Part shown: positions 1 to 7,835 of the stretch, piece by piece
How the letters are laid out: every line of letters starts with the position of its first letter
How positions within the stretch are numbered: the first letter of the stretch is position 1
From: Candidatus Defluviibacillus avedoerensis
GTDB taxonomy: Bacteria; Pseudomonadota; Gammaproteobacteria; Burkholderiales; Burkholderiaceae_C
NCBI GenBank assembly: GCA_016703665.1
Contig: JADJBS010000020.1
Span: 1-64,000 of the forward strand
Direction of reading: 5' to 3'
DNA length: 64,000 bases
Made by a program: the position numbers and the translations under genes
Notes under the pieces: model-generated
Databases searched by the model: none
What the model saw: only the letters and a program-made list of their open reading frames with translations
What the model was told of the DNA's origin: nothing

Positions 1-1035
1 GATGGCGCTGGCGCGCAGGTCACGGGTGAACTGGCCTTTGCGCACTTGGGTTTGCAGTTCGGTGTTGGCGTCAAAGCGGTGGGTGTGTTTCAGCGCCAGC
101 CACTGCGCCGTGCCAGCGCTGCGGTCACTCGCCATGCCGAAGTTTGCTGTCGGGGCCAGGCTGCCGATGATGGTGTTGGCCGCCCCGCTGTCCGTGGCCT
201 TGGGCTTGATCCAGGGCAGGCCATAGTTGATGCCGTTGTTGTTGTCCAGGCTGTACAGGCTGGCCAAAAACTCGTCTCGCTCGCCAATGCCAAAGCGGTA
301 AGCAGCTGCGATACCTTTTTTGTCGATGCTGCTGCCCGCGCCGTTGTTGTCAGCCTTGTTGGCCATGGCGTTGATGCGCAGGGCCGCGCTTTCACCCGTT
401 TGGATATTGAAGTCACCCGTGGCGCGCACAAAGCCATGGCTACCCACGCTGGTGGTGACATCGTGCTCGGTGATCAGTTTCGGCACTTTGCTGACTTGGT
501 TAACCGCACCGCCCGTGGAGCCCCGGCCAAAGAGCATGGAGGCCGAGCCGCGCAGCAGCTCAACCCGGTCGTTGTTGAACATGTCGCGGTCGTAAAAAGC
601 CGGGTCACGCATGCCGTCGATGAACAAATCGCCCATGGTGGCCAGTGAAAAGCCGCGCACGCGGATGTCTTCTTCCCCGCCCTCGGCCGCCTGGAAGGTC
701 ACGCCTGCGGTGTTGCGCAGCACGTCTTTGAGGTTGTCCAGGTTACGGTCATCCATCAGTTTTTCAGTCACCACGGTGATGGACTGTGGGATGTCGCGCA
801 GCGCTTGCTGGCCTTTGCCGATGCCCGTGCTGGTGGCGCGCACGGCGTCTTTGCCTTCGGCTTTTTCTTTGACGGTGACAGATGACAGCGTTTTTTCAGG
901 CGGCGTGGTTTGGGCCCAACCTGACACTGACGCGGCCAACATCATGGCGCCTAGGGGAAGCACGGCGGCGTTTGCAACAGCGGCTTGGGGAAGGTGGCGC
1001 GGCTTGCGCGCTTCGCCTGAACGAGGTTTGGCCAT
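1..1035 (-). CDS. TonB-dependent siderophore receptor, N-terminal part (cut by window edge)
   Basis: Outer-membrane receptor that would take up a ferric siderophore using TonB energy. The frame is open from the ATG at 1035 to the window edge, giving the first 345 codons; the rest of the barrel lies outside. Residues 1-42 look like a long signal peptide ending in SGWAQT, followed by a TonB-box-like SSVTVKE. The plug domain follows with typical motifs: LRDIPQSITVV, the IRVRGF strand near residue 125, and VELLRGSASMLFGRGSTGG near residue 160. After it the first barrel strands begin (SVGSHGFVRATGDFN). The motifs match the catecholate/hydroxamate siderophore receptor family, but the ligand cannot be read from the sequence. 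It lies 155 bp downstream of an iron-binding protein gene on the same strand, which supports a role in iron uptake. Confidence 0.9.
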   Translation of the reverse strand, partial: MAKPRSGEARKPRHLPQAAVANAAVLPLGAMMLAASVSGWAQTTPPEKTLSSVTVKEKAEGKDAVRATSTGIGKGQQALRDIPQSITVVTEKLMDDRNLDNLKDVLRNTAGVTFQAAEGGEEDIRVRGFSLATMGDLFIDGMRDPAFYDRDMFNNDRVELLRGSASMLFGRGSTGGAVNQVSKVPKLITEHDVTTSVGSHGFVRATGDFNIQTGESAALRINAMANKADNNGAGSSIDKKGIAAAYRFGIGERDEFLASLYSLDNNNGINYGLPWIKPKATDSGAANTIIGSLAPTANFGMASDRSAGTAQWLALKHTHRFDANTELQTQVRKGQFTRDLRASAI

Positions 1036-1110
1036 GGGGAGACTCCAAGTTGAATGAAATTGACGTACTGCCGAAGGATCGACAGACTGAAAAATGGCTG
1101 GCTGGGCCCC

Positions 1111-1132
1111 TTGCACACCGCGCGGTATGCAA
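1111..1132. promoter_or_regulatory. 22-bp near-perfect palindrome between the iron-binding protein and receptor genes
   Basis: TTGCA-C-ACCGCGCGGT-A-TGCAA reads the same on both strands except for one pair. It lies in the 155-bp gap, about 80 bp before the receptor start and 60 bp after the binding-protein stop. It has no T-run on the minus strand, so it is not a classical intrinsic terminator. It could be an operator or an mRNA hairpin that sets the ratio of the two products. It does not resemble a Fur box. Confidence 0.35.
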
Positions 1133-1190
1133 GGTCAACTTGGCTGACCGGAAAAACGGATGCGCTAGAAAATCACTTCGATCGTTTTGC

Positions 1191-2276
1191 TCACTTGAAC
1201 CCGACGCGGTCCAGCATTTGCTGCACCTTGACCTGGTTCATGCCAACGGCGCTGATGGGGATCAGCTCTGACTTGAAGCTGCCGCCCGTCATGGCTTGCA
1301 GCGCTGGGTTGCTCAGCTTCACGCCCTGGGCGGCGGGCCATTCGTTGTTGCCATTGGCAAAGTGGTTTTGTGCCTCGGGGCTGGCAAGGTATTCCAGGAA
1401 CCGAACGGCGTTCTGTGGATGCTTGGCGTAGCGGGCCACAGCGCCGCCGGCCACATTGACATGCGTGCCCCAGCTGGACTGGTTGGGAAACACCACGCCT
1501 ATTTTTTCGGTCACCGCTTGGTCTTCGGGTTTGCCAGACCGCATCATGCGCGCCAGGTAATAGGTGTTGGTGAGCGCCACCGCGCATTCACCGCTGGCCA
1601 CGCCTTTGATCTGGTCGGTATCGCCACCTTTAGGGGGACGCGCCATGTTGGCCACCATGCCTTTGAGCCAGGCCTCGGTTTTTTCTGGCCCCAGGTGCTC
1701 GGTGACGGCTCCAAACAGGCTCAGGTTATAGGGGTGGCTGCCCGATCTGATACACAGCTTGCCTTTGAGCTTGGGGTCAGCCAGCTTTTCGTAGGTATCC
1801 ACATCCTCGCGCTTGATGCTGAGTTTGTCGTACACCACCACCCGGGCACGGGTGGACAAGCCAAACCACGGGGTTCCACCTTCTACCGCTTTGGCACGCA
1901 AATTAGCAGGGATCGCCGCTTCTAGAGCCGGGGACTTGACCGGTTGAAACAAGCCGTCCACTTCCGCCCGCCACAGACGGGCAGCATCGACCAGCAGGAT
2001 CAGGTCGGCAGGGGACGCGGCACCTTCGGCTTTTAACCTTGCCAGGATGCCCGCGTCATCTGCATCCACCCGCGCAATGCGGATGCCGGTGGCTTTGGTG
2101 AAATTGCTGTACAGCGCCTCGTCCGTTGGGTAGTGGCGGGCGGAATACAGGTTCAAGACCTGCTCCTGTGCCGCGGCATGGACAGAAATTAGCAATCCGC
2201 CGATTACAGATGCGGCAAGTGCCATCCAAGAATGGGGTCTGGCGGAAGTAGAGTCGGAGCTTGGTATGAATGTCAT
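1191..2276 (-). CDS. Fe(III) ABC transporter periplasmic binding protein (FbpA/FutA-like)
   Basis: Periplasmic iron-binding protein of 361 residues that would hand Fe(III) to an inner-membrane ABC permease. An N-terminal hydrophobic stretch (residues 18-36, ending in SVHAAAQ) is a signal peptide. The mature start VLNLYSARHYPTDEAL is typical of the ferric-binding family 1 proteins. The segment LTNTYYLARM near residue 230 holds the paired tyrosines that ligate iron in FbpA. No permease or ATPase gene follows in the window; the next gene on the strand is a TonB-dependent receptor. A Fur-like palindrome lies 20-34 bp upstream of the start, so iron repression is likely. The ATG at 2276 gives the full signal peptide; a start at codon 18 is possible but would shorten its n-region. 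Confidence 0.88.
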   Translation of the reverse strand: MTFIPSSDSTSARPHSWMALAASVIGGLLISVHAAAQEQVLNLYSARHYPTDEALYSNFTKATGIRIARVDADDAGILARLKAEGAASPADLILLVDAARLWRAEVDGLFQPVKSPALEAAIPANLRAKAVEGGTPWFGLSTRARVVVYDKLSIKREDVDTYEKLADPKLKGKLCIRSGSHPYNLSLFGAVTEHLGPEKTEAWLKGMVANMARPPKGGDTDQIKGVASGECAVALTNTYYLARMMRSGKPEDQAVTEKIGVVFPNQSSWGTHVNVAGGAVARYAKHPQNAVRFLEYLASPEAQNHFANGNNEWPAAQGVKLSNPALQAMTGGSFKSELIPISAVGMNQVKVQQMLDRVGFK

Positions 2277-2295
2277 GGATGAACTCTACCACAAA

Positions 2296-2310
2296 TGCGA
2301 ATCATTCGCA
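2296..2310. promoter_or_regulatory. Fur-box-like 7-1-7 palindrome
   Basis: TGCGAAT-C-ATTCGCA is a perfect 7-1-7 inverted repeat. It closely resembles the 7-1-7 form of the Fur box (TGATAAT-N-ATTATCA) in the GC-shifted version common in beta- and gammaproteobacteria. It sits just upstream of the iron-binding protein start at 2276, where bound Fur would block transcription. Confidence 0.65.
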
Positions 2311-2476
2311 ATCGCATTGACTTTGATCCATATCAATGTTCTCGTTGTTAGCTTTGGATATTGCACCAGAGTTGGTTTTTCAGGCTAGGCAGCCAGGGCA
2401 CACCCAACCTAGAATTTTTGCAAGCATCCAGCGTTTCGGCCCCGAACGCTATGGTTGCGAACTTTGAGGTAGCGCC

Positions 2477-3454
2477 ATGACGAACAGCGGACCCAGCAGC
2501 ACCTATGACATGAGCCAAGTGGACATTGTCCGCCTGGAGAATCGGCGCGACGGGCATTTGGGTATCTGTCACGGTTTTGCCCGGGTAAACGGTGTTGACC
2601 TGCATTACGCTGCCAGTGGCCGCACTGACCGGCCACTGATGCTGTTTGTGCATGGATTCCCGGAGTTCTGGTACGCCTGGGTACCTCTCCTGATGGCTTT
2701 TGGCCAGGACTACCATGCGGTTGCGGTCGACCTGCGTGGCTTCAATCTGTCATCCAAACCAACAGACCTCAACGCCTACCGGACCAAAGAGGTGATTGAA
2801 GACCTGCGCCAACTTATCTGCCACCTTGGCCACAGCAACGCAATCGTGGTGGCTCATGACTGGGGAGGTGCCGTGGCCTGGAACTTTGCCTCGTCGCACC
2901 CCAAACAGATGAAGGCTTTGGTCATCATCAACGCAGCCCACACAGCTTTATTCGCCAGACAATTGACCCACGACCGGCATCAACAAGCTGCAAGCGCCTA
3001 CATGCTGATGTTCCGCTCACCTGGGGCAGAAGACCTGCTGTCACGCAACGGCTTTGCCTACCTCAGGGCGATGCTGCAGTCGTCCACGCCCAACGCCGAC
3101 TGGTTTGATGCCGAAACTGAATCACGTTACCTGCAAGCTTGGTCGCAGCCTGGTGCGTTGGGCGGCGGCCTCAACTACTACCGCGCCACACCGATGCACC
3201 CGCCTACCCTGCGTGAGCCTGGCGCTGCTGGCCTGAGGCTGAGCGAAGCCGAATTCAGGGTAACGGTGCCCACCCTCGTACTATGGGGCGAGCGCGACCC
3301 CTATTTGCTGCCGGGACTGCTCGACGGACTCGAGCAATTTGTGCCCCAACTGCAGCTTGAGCGTGACCCGCAGTCGTCACACTGGATGGTGCACGAACAA
3401 CCCGCCAGGGTGATTGAAAAGCTGCGCTCGTTCCTGATCGACAACCGCCTTTAG
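2477..3454 (+). CDS. Alpha/beta hydrolase, epoxide-hydrolase-like
   Basis: A 325-residue alpha/beta-fold hydrolase, probably cytoplasmic, with no signal peptide. HGFPEFWYAW near residue 60 is the HGxP oxyanion motif in the form used by epoxide hydrolases. HDWGG near residue 127 puts an aspartate at the nucleophile position, as in epoxide hydrolases and haloalkane/haloacetate dehalogenases rather than serine esterases. LNYYRA near residue 233 supplies the cap-domain tyrosine that polarises the epoxide ring. WGERDPYL carries the acid and SSHWMVHE the catalytic histidine. These features favour an epoxide hydrolase over a dehalogenase, but the substrate is unknown. It stands alone, divergent from the iron genes and convergent with the chemoreceptor gene. 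The start was chosen for a purine-rich GAGGTAG 9 bp upstream. Confidence 0.82.
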   Translation: MTNSGPSSTYDMSQVDIVRLENRRDGHLGICHGFARVNGVDLHYAASGRTDRPLMLFVHGFPEFWYAWVPLLMAFGQDYHAVAVDLRGFNLSSKPTDLNAYRTKEVIEDLRQLICHLGHSNAIVVAHDWGGAVAWNFASSHPKQMKALVIINAAHTALFARQLTHDRHQQAASAYMLMFRSPGAEDLLSRNGFAYLRAMLQSSTPNADWFDAETESRYLQAWSQPGALGGGLNYYRATPMHPPTLREPGAAGLRLSEAEFRVTVPTLVLWGERDPYLLPGLLDGLEQFVPQLQLERDPQSSHWMVHEQPARVIEKLRSFLIDNRL

Positions 3455-3468
3455 CAAGCTGCTGGATA

Positions 3469-5430
3469 TCAATTCAGCAAACGTTGTGTGTGAGGCCGGT
3501 TGGTGCCCCCCACCTTGAACACCGCCACCGTTTCCACCAACTCATGCGCCTGCGATTTGAGGCTGAGCGCGGCAGCAGCCATCTGTTCAACCAGGGCAGC
3601 GTTTTGCTGGGTCACCTGGTCCATCTGCGTCACGGCTTCGCCGACCTGTGAGACACCCTGACTTTGCTCGTTGCTGGCGGCTGAAATCTCGGCCACGATG
3701 TCGGTCACACGTTTGATGCTATTCACCACTTCGGTCATGGTGGCACCGGCTTGGTCAACCAGCGACGTCCCATGTTCAACCCGCTCCACACTGGCACTGA
3801 TCAATGCCTTGATCTCCTTGGCTGCCTCTGCAGAGCGCCCAGCCAAGCTGCGCACCTCGCTGGCCACCACAGCAAAGCCCCTGCCTTGCTCACCCGCCCG
3901 TGCAGCCTCGACCGCTGCGTTCAGCGCCAGGATATTGGTCTGAAAGGCAATACCGTCGATCACGCCAATGATGTCGGATATCTTGCGCGAGCTATGGTTA
4001 ATGTCTTTCATGGTGTCAACAACCTGCGAGACCACGTCGCCGCCCTGCACTGCCACTGTCGATGCGTTCACTGCCAACTGATTGGCCTGGCTGGCGCTGT
4101 CGGCATTGTGCTTGACGGTAGCACTCAGCTGCTCCATAGAGGCAGCCGTCTGCTCCAGTGCGCTGGCTTGGCTCTCTGTGCGAGCGGAAAGGTCTTGATT
4201 GCCAGACGCAATTTCTGCACTGGCCGTGGCTACGCTGTCGGAACCCTGACGCACCTGCGTGACCACATCGGAAAGATGGATTTTCATGTCCTGCAAAGCT
4301 TGCATCAACTGGCCAAGCTCGTTACTGCCCCGCACGGGGATATCGACCGCAAGGTCCCCCCCCGCCACAGCCTGCGCCACGGCCACTGCCTCATGCACTG
4401 GCCCGGTGATGCTGCGAACAAAGGCAATCATCAGCATCATGGATGCACCCAAGCCCAACAAAAACAGCCCCAGCAAGACCCACTGCTCGCGTTGCAAACG
4501 GGCTACCCGCGAATTCAGCGAATCAACCACTTGTTTCATGGTGACGGCATTCAGTTCATACAGACCGTCAATGGTGCGGGTGAATTCGTCAAAGTATGCG
4601 GTGGGTGAATAGTTGATTTCTGTCGCAGTCAACAAAACCTTGTCCGCCGTGGCCAGCGTCTTGCTGACAGTTTCATTCATGCCAGATGCCCTACTGGATA
4701 GCAGGGCCGACACTTCCGGATTGGCCTCCATGGCACGTTTGAAGTTTCGGGTCATTTCGCCTTGAACCTCGATGGCACGCTTGTTCAGCGCCGCCAACGT
4801 GGCCCGTCCGTCAAGAGGCAGGGCAGCCAGCGTCAAAAAAGTCGATCCCTGTGCACGCATGATGCCCAGGTTTTCGGTCAGCCAAGGCAAGTTGACGAGC
4901 GACGCCTGAATCAAAAAGTAGGAATCGGCGTCCGGATCCAGCGACAAGGCAAATTCAGCCAGGATTTCTTCGTTCAGCACCAGCATGCTGACGATCAATT
5001 GGGTATGCAGCTTGGTGCTCTCAGGCGCCTTGATTTGTGCGGCGCCCACCGCTTGCTCCAGCTTGCGCCAGTTCTGGTTGGCGTCAGACCACAGGGACAG
5101 CAGCTTTGGCGACGCGCCAGCCTCACGCAGACTGGCCTCAAAGGTGGTCATGGCCTGAACCACTTGGTCTCGCATGCCGGGGCGGCGGGCTGCAAATGCC
5201 TGATTGCCGCTCAGCGTGCCCGCCGACAGTCCGCGGTGTGTCTGGGTGAGTTGCACCACCTTGTTCAAGGCCATCACCGATGGGCCCGCACGCGACTCCA
5301 CCTGAGCAGCACGGATATCTGACACCACGGTTTTGAAATAAAGGCCCGTGGGAACCAGCACCATCAGCATGGCAATCACACCCAGAATCATGAACTTCTG
5401 GGCAAGGCTCAAACGGTGTAACAAAGGCAT
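3469..5430 (-). CDS. Methyl-accepting chemotaxis protein with NIT-like periplasmic sensor
   Basis: A 653-residue transmembrane chemoreceptor. One membrane segment lies at about residues 13-33, a periplasmic domain of about 280 residues follows, and a second segment lies at about 317-340. HAMP covers about 340-395 and the methyl-accepting signalling domain about 400-640. The signalling hairpin tip is seen in IAFQTNILALNAAVEAARAG and the following GRGFAVVASEVR. The periplasmic segment begins with a QTHRGLSAGTLSGN element resembling the ERGLSA helix of nitrate/nitrite-sensing (NIT) domains; this assignment is by eye. A nitrate chemoreceptor would fit the nar genes 450 bp upstream. The C-terminus (QRLLN) lacks the CheR/CheB-tethering pentapeptide of the NWETF type. 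Confidence 0.9.
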   Translation of the reverse strand: MPLLHRLSLAQKFMILGVIAMLMVLVPTGLYFKTVVSDIRAAQVESRAGPSVMALNKVVQLTQTHRGLSAGTLSGNQAFAARRPGMRDQVVQAMTTFEASLREAGASPKLLSLWSDANQNWRKLEQAVGAAQIKAPESTKLHTQLIVSMLVLNEEILAEFALSLDPDADSYFLIQASLVNLPWLTENLGIMRAQGSTFLTLAALPLDGRATLAALNKRAIEVQGEMTRNFKRAMEANPEVSALLSSRASGMNETVSKTLATADKVLLTATEINYSPTAYFDEFTRTIDGLYELNAVTMKQVVDSLNSRVARLQREQWVLLGLFLLGLGASMMLMIAFVRSITGPVHEAVAVAQAVAGGDLAVDIPVRGSNELGQLMQALQDMKIHLSDVVTQVRQGSDSVATASAEIASGNQDLSARTESQASALEQTAASMEQLSATVKHNADSASQANQLAVNASTVAVQGGDVVSQVVDTMKDINHSSRKISDIIGVIDGIAFQTNILALNAAVEAARAGEQGRGFAVVASEVRSLAGRSAEAAKEIKALISASVERVEHGTSLVDQAGATMTEVVNSIKRVTDIVAEISAASNEQSQGVSQVGEAVTQMDQVTQQNAALVEQMAAAALSLKSQAHELVETVAVFKVGGTNRPHTQRLLN

Positions 5431-5528
5431 GGCAGTCTCCGGTGGGCTGATTCACCTCTAAAACGAGGAAAGACGTCCCAGTATGGCGAATGACAATAAC
5501 CTTTTGTTACAAGTGGGCATCTATGTAG

Positions 5529-5834
5529 ATCATTTCCCGGCCTAGCAAGCCACAGGTCATTCTTTGTGACAGTGGGCCAGAGATCAGCGGCACGATCCAA
5601 AATTGGGCGAAAGCTTGGGGCATTCACTTTGACTATATTCAACCCGGCAAGCTCCAGCAGAACGCCTATGCCGAAAGGTTCAACCGAACCGTGCGTTACG
5701 AATGGCTGTGACAGTACCAGTGGCAAGACCTTGATGAGGTCCAGATGCACGCCACACAGTGGATGTGGATGTATAACCATGAACGCCCAAACATGGCCTT
5801 GGGTGGCATTACTCCCAAACAGAGGTGGTCATGA
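5529..5834 (+). pseudogene. IS3-family transposase OrfB remnant
   Basis: The C-terminal third of a DDE transposase survives in one frame. CDSGPEI contains the second catalytic aspartate region. NAYAERFNRTVRYEWL holds the catalytic glutamate with its usual neighbours, and MYNHERPNMALGGITPKQ is the family C-terminus. The frame has an in-frame TGA at 5709-5711 and a stop before 5529, and nothing upstream matches the rest of OrfB or OrfA. No terminal repeats are recognisable. It fills most of the 448-bp gap between the chemoreceptor and the Crp/Fnr-family gene. It is clearly dead and marks an old insertion beside the nitrate block. Confidence 0.8.
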
Positions 5835-5878
5835 CCGCAGTGTTCTGCTTCTCAGTCCTCAGCTATTTGGGGTGTTAC

Positions 5879-6580
5879 CTAATGGCCATAGCTAGCAAGC
5901 TTTTTCACGTCGATGATGTGAATGTCGCGCTTGTCGATGCTGATCAACTTGTTGGTCTCAAGTTCGTGCATTACACGTGAAAAGTACGCAGGTGACATTG
6001 ACAAGCGAGATGCAATGACTGCTTTGCTGACAGGCAATGACACAGTGAACGCATTCTTACTCACGTGCGATTGCTCATCTACGTCACGTAGCAAATACCC
6101 AATCAAGCGCTGCGTGCCGTTGCGTAACGCACTTCCTTCCAAGTCCAAAATCAAGCTTTGTAGCCGTCGGGAAAGGCCTGCGAGCATATGCAAGGCAAAC
6201 TTGGGATCCCGACTGATTTCTCCCAGAACACCTTGTTTGCTTACACTGACGAGAGTGGTGTCTGTTAACGCTTGCGCACTCAAAATGTAGGGCCTATTGA
6301 GAAACACCAGGGCTTCAGCAAAACTTTGGCCAGAGTTAATGATCTCGATCACTTTTTCTTGTCCAGAAGACGAAGTGACAAACAGCTTTACCTGACCCGT
6401 CAAGACGATGTGCAAGGCATCGCAAGGTTCACCCATGCGGAAAATCGAACTTCCTTTGAAATGAGCCTTAATTTGGCTACTTTTGGCAATGCGGGACACT
6501 TCCTCCTGAACTAGGCCACTGAACAATGGCGAATCGCTCAGAAAGGAGATCATGTCAAACGTGTCGGGGTTAACGTTCAT
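5879..6580 (-). CDS. Crp/Fnr-family transcription regulator, Dnr-like
   Basis: A 233-residue regulator with an N-terminal cyclic-nucleotide-binding-type beta-barrel (about residues 15-130), a long dimer helix, and a winged-helix DNA-binding domain. VSKAVIASRLSMSPAYFSRVMHEL near residue 190 is the helix-turn-helix. It lacks the N-terminal cysteine cluster of Fnr/Anr, so it is not an iron-sulfur oxygen sensor. It resembles the Dnr/NnrR branch, which senses NO through heme, and its place as last gene of the nitrate reductase cluster supports a role in anaerobic nitrogen-oxide control. I chose the ATG at 6580, four bases after the preceding stop, because upstream in-frame starts would overlap that gene. 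The signal it binds is inferred. Confidence 0.82.
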   Translation of the reverse strand: MNVNPDTFDMISFLSDSPLFSGLVQEEVSRIAKSSQIKAHFKGSSIFRMGEPCDALHIVLTGQVKLFVTSSSGQEKVIEIINSGQSFAEALVFLNRPYILSAQALTDTTLVSVSKQGVLGEISRDPKFALHMLAGLSRRLQSLILDLEGSALRNGTQRLIGYLLRDVDEQSHVSKNAFTVSLPVSKAVIASRLSMSPAYFSRVMHELETNKLISIDKRDIHIIDVKKLASYGH

Positions 6581-6584
6581 TGTC

Positions 6585-6989
6585 TTAGTCAAGCAAGACA
6601 ACGTTACCCGAAGTATCAAATGCAATCATGTCAGCAAGCGCACCAAGTTTGATGGACTCAACCATGCGCTCCAAACCGGATTGGGCACTCTGGCTGCTAG
6701 GGGCCTGGTCTCCAACCCCAGAAAGGGTACTGGCGAACACCATGCACCATGGCATATGAAACTGAGTTGCCTCTAACGCAATTGAGGCAAAGCTACTGAG
6801 TTCATCCGCCACTTTATCCACGCACATGGCGGGCACCAAAGCCCCGCCATTGCCAGCTTCAAAATCGATTCGCTGTTGGGCTGTCGCGTCGTCAGGTAAG
6901 TGAGCGGTAGCAAACACCAGCAGCAAGCGTTGTGCGGATGGCTGGGCCCTTGCAGCAAGAAGTAAATCGTCAAAGGTTGCGATAGTCAT
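6585..6989 (-). CDS. Conserved hypothetical protein of the nar operon
   Basis: A 134-residue soluble protein with no signal peptide or membrane segment. It starts MTIATFDDLLLAARAQPSAQ, continues with a hydrophobic strand RLLLVFATAHLP, and has a central AMCVDKVADELSSFA and a later ESIKLGALADMIAFD. I recall proteins of this type beside narI/parvulin genes in other Burkholderiales, sometimes labelled ribonucleotide reductase subunit alpha; that label has no visible support here because the protein is far too short and lacks those catalytic motifs. Its position between the parvulin gene and the Dnr-like regulator, with a four-base gap to the latter, suggests co-transcription and a role in nitrate reductase assembly or control. 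The function is unknown. Confidence 0.75.
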   Translation of the reverse strand: MTIATFDDLLLAARAQPSAQRLLLVFATAHLPDDATAQQRIDFEAGNGGALVPAMCVDKVADELSSFASIALEATQFHMPWCMVFASTLSGVGDQAPSSQSAQSGLERMVESIKLGALADMIAFDTSGNVVLLD

Positions 6990-7034
6990 CGTTGTGCACC
7001 GTGGTTAAGAGGTTTTTCCGAGCTCGGCGCGGAT

Positions 7035-7829
7035 TCATTGAACCAACAGCGAGTCGAAAGCGTCCACATCGACGCAGGTGATCACTGCTTGCCCGGCCAA
7101 AAGTCCTAGGTATTGCCTGAGCGCGGTGACGTAAGTTTTTTGTCGCAATGCCATGGCCACCGCACCGCGAACGGACTCAAACGACAGCTCTTTGCCGGCT
7201 TCCCGCGCCAAAACCTCCACAACATGCAGACCGAAGCGGCTGTGTACCAGACGCGGCAAAACACCGACCTCTTTGTTGCCAAACAGGTCCTTGGCAAACT
7301 CAGGCGCACAGTCGCCACTGGTAAGCCAACCCAGCTGCCCACCCTCTGCCCCACTTGGACAGTTCGACAGCGCCTTGGCATCTTTGGCAAAGAGATCATC
7401 CAGGCTCTTGCCATCATGGCAACGTACGTTCAGCAGGGTGGATTCGGCACGGTTTCGAAGCAAGTTCAGATCGACGCCTTCAGTCACCGCAAACAGAATG
7501 TGACGCACGTTGATGCGCTCGCCAATCGCGTAACTCGCCTGATGCGCTGTGTAGTGACGCAGACAAGCTTCCTCGGAAGGCTCGGGGATCACGAGATTTT
7601 GGTCTAGCAAAACTTCAATGGCACTGCTGGCCGCCTCGCTCAATACGCCGTCTGCGCTTGGCAGGTCTTCACGGGACAGCAGGGATTGCGCCACCGCTGC
7701 CTGGCGCAACAGCTCCGAGCAAGCACGTTGGCGAAGCTCATCGGAAGTTAAAGCGTCACTTGGCAAATGCAGGGCAATGCCATTGACGCTGGCAATCTCG
7801 GTCGTTTCAATGTTGGCTGTTTTCATCAC
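7035..7829 (-). CDS. PpiC/parvulin-type peptidyl-prolyl isomerase of the nar cluster
   Basis: A 264-residue protein with a C-terminal parvulin domain. INVRHILFAVTEGVDLNLLR near residue 105 is the first strand with its conserved histidine, GGQLGWLTSGDCAPEFAKDLF near residue 165 is the central parvulin signature, and RFGLHVVEVLAREAG near 200 is the last strand with the second histidine. The N-terminal 90 residues are helical, as in NifM-like chaperones. No signal peptide is visible, so it should act in the cytoplasm. It follows narI by six bases and so belongs to the nitrate reductase operon; such genes accompany narGHJI in many betaproteobacteria and probably help fold or mature the enzyme. 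Confidence 0.88.
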   Translation of the reverse strand: MMKTANIETTEIASVNGIALHLPSDALTSDELRQRACSELLRQAAVAQSLLSREDLPSADGVLSEAASSAIEVLLDQNLVIPEPSEEACLRHYTAHQASYAIGERINVRHILFAVTEGVDLNLLRNRAESTLLNVRCHDGKSLDDLFAKDAKALSNCPSGAEGGQLGWLTSGDCAPEFAKDLFGNKEVGVLPRLVHSRFGLHVVEVLAREAGKELSFESVRGAVAMALRQKTYVTALRQYLGLLAGQAVITCVDVDAFDSLLVQ

Positions 7830-7835
7830 CTGCCC

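Noticed and set aside
46..648. A 200-codon plus-strand frame at the window start
   Set aside because: The minus strand here encodes the plug of a TonB receptor with family motifs; the plus frame shows none.
5566..5895. A 109-codon plus-strand gene overlapping the transposase remnant
   Set aside because: It uses a different frame from the transposase motifs and has no domain of its own.
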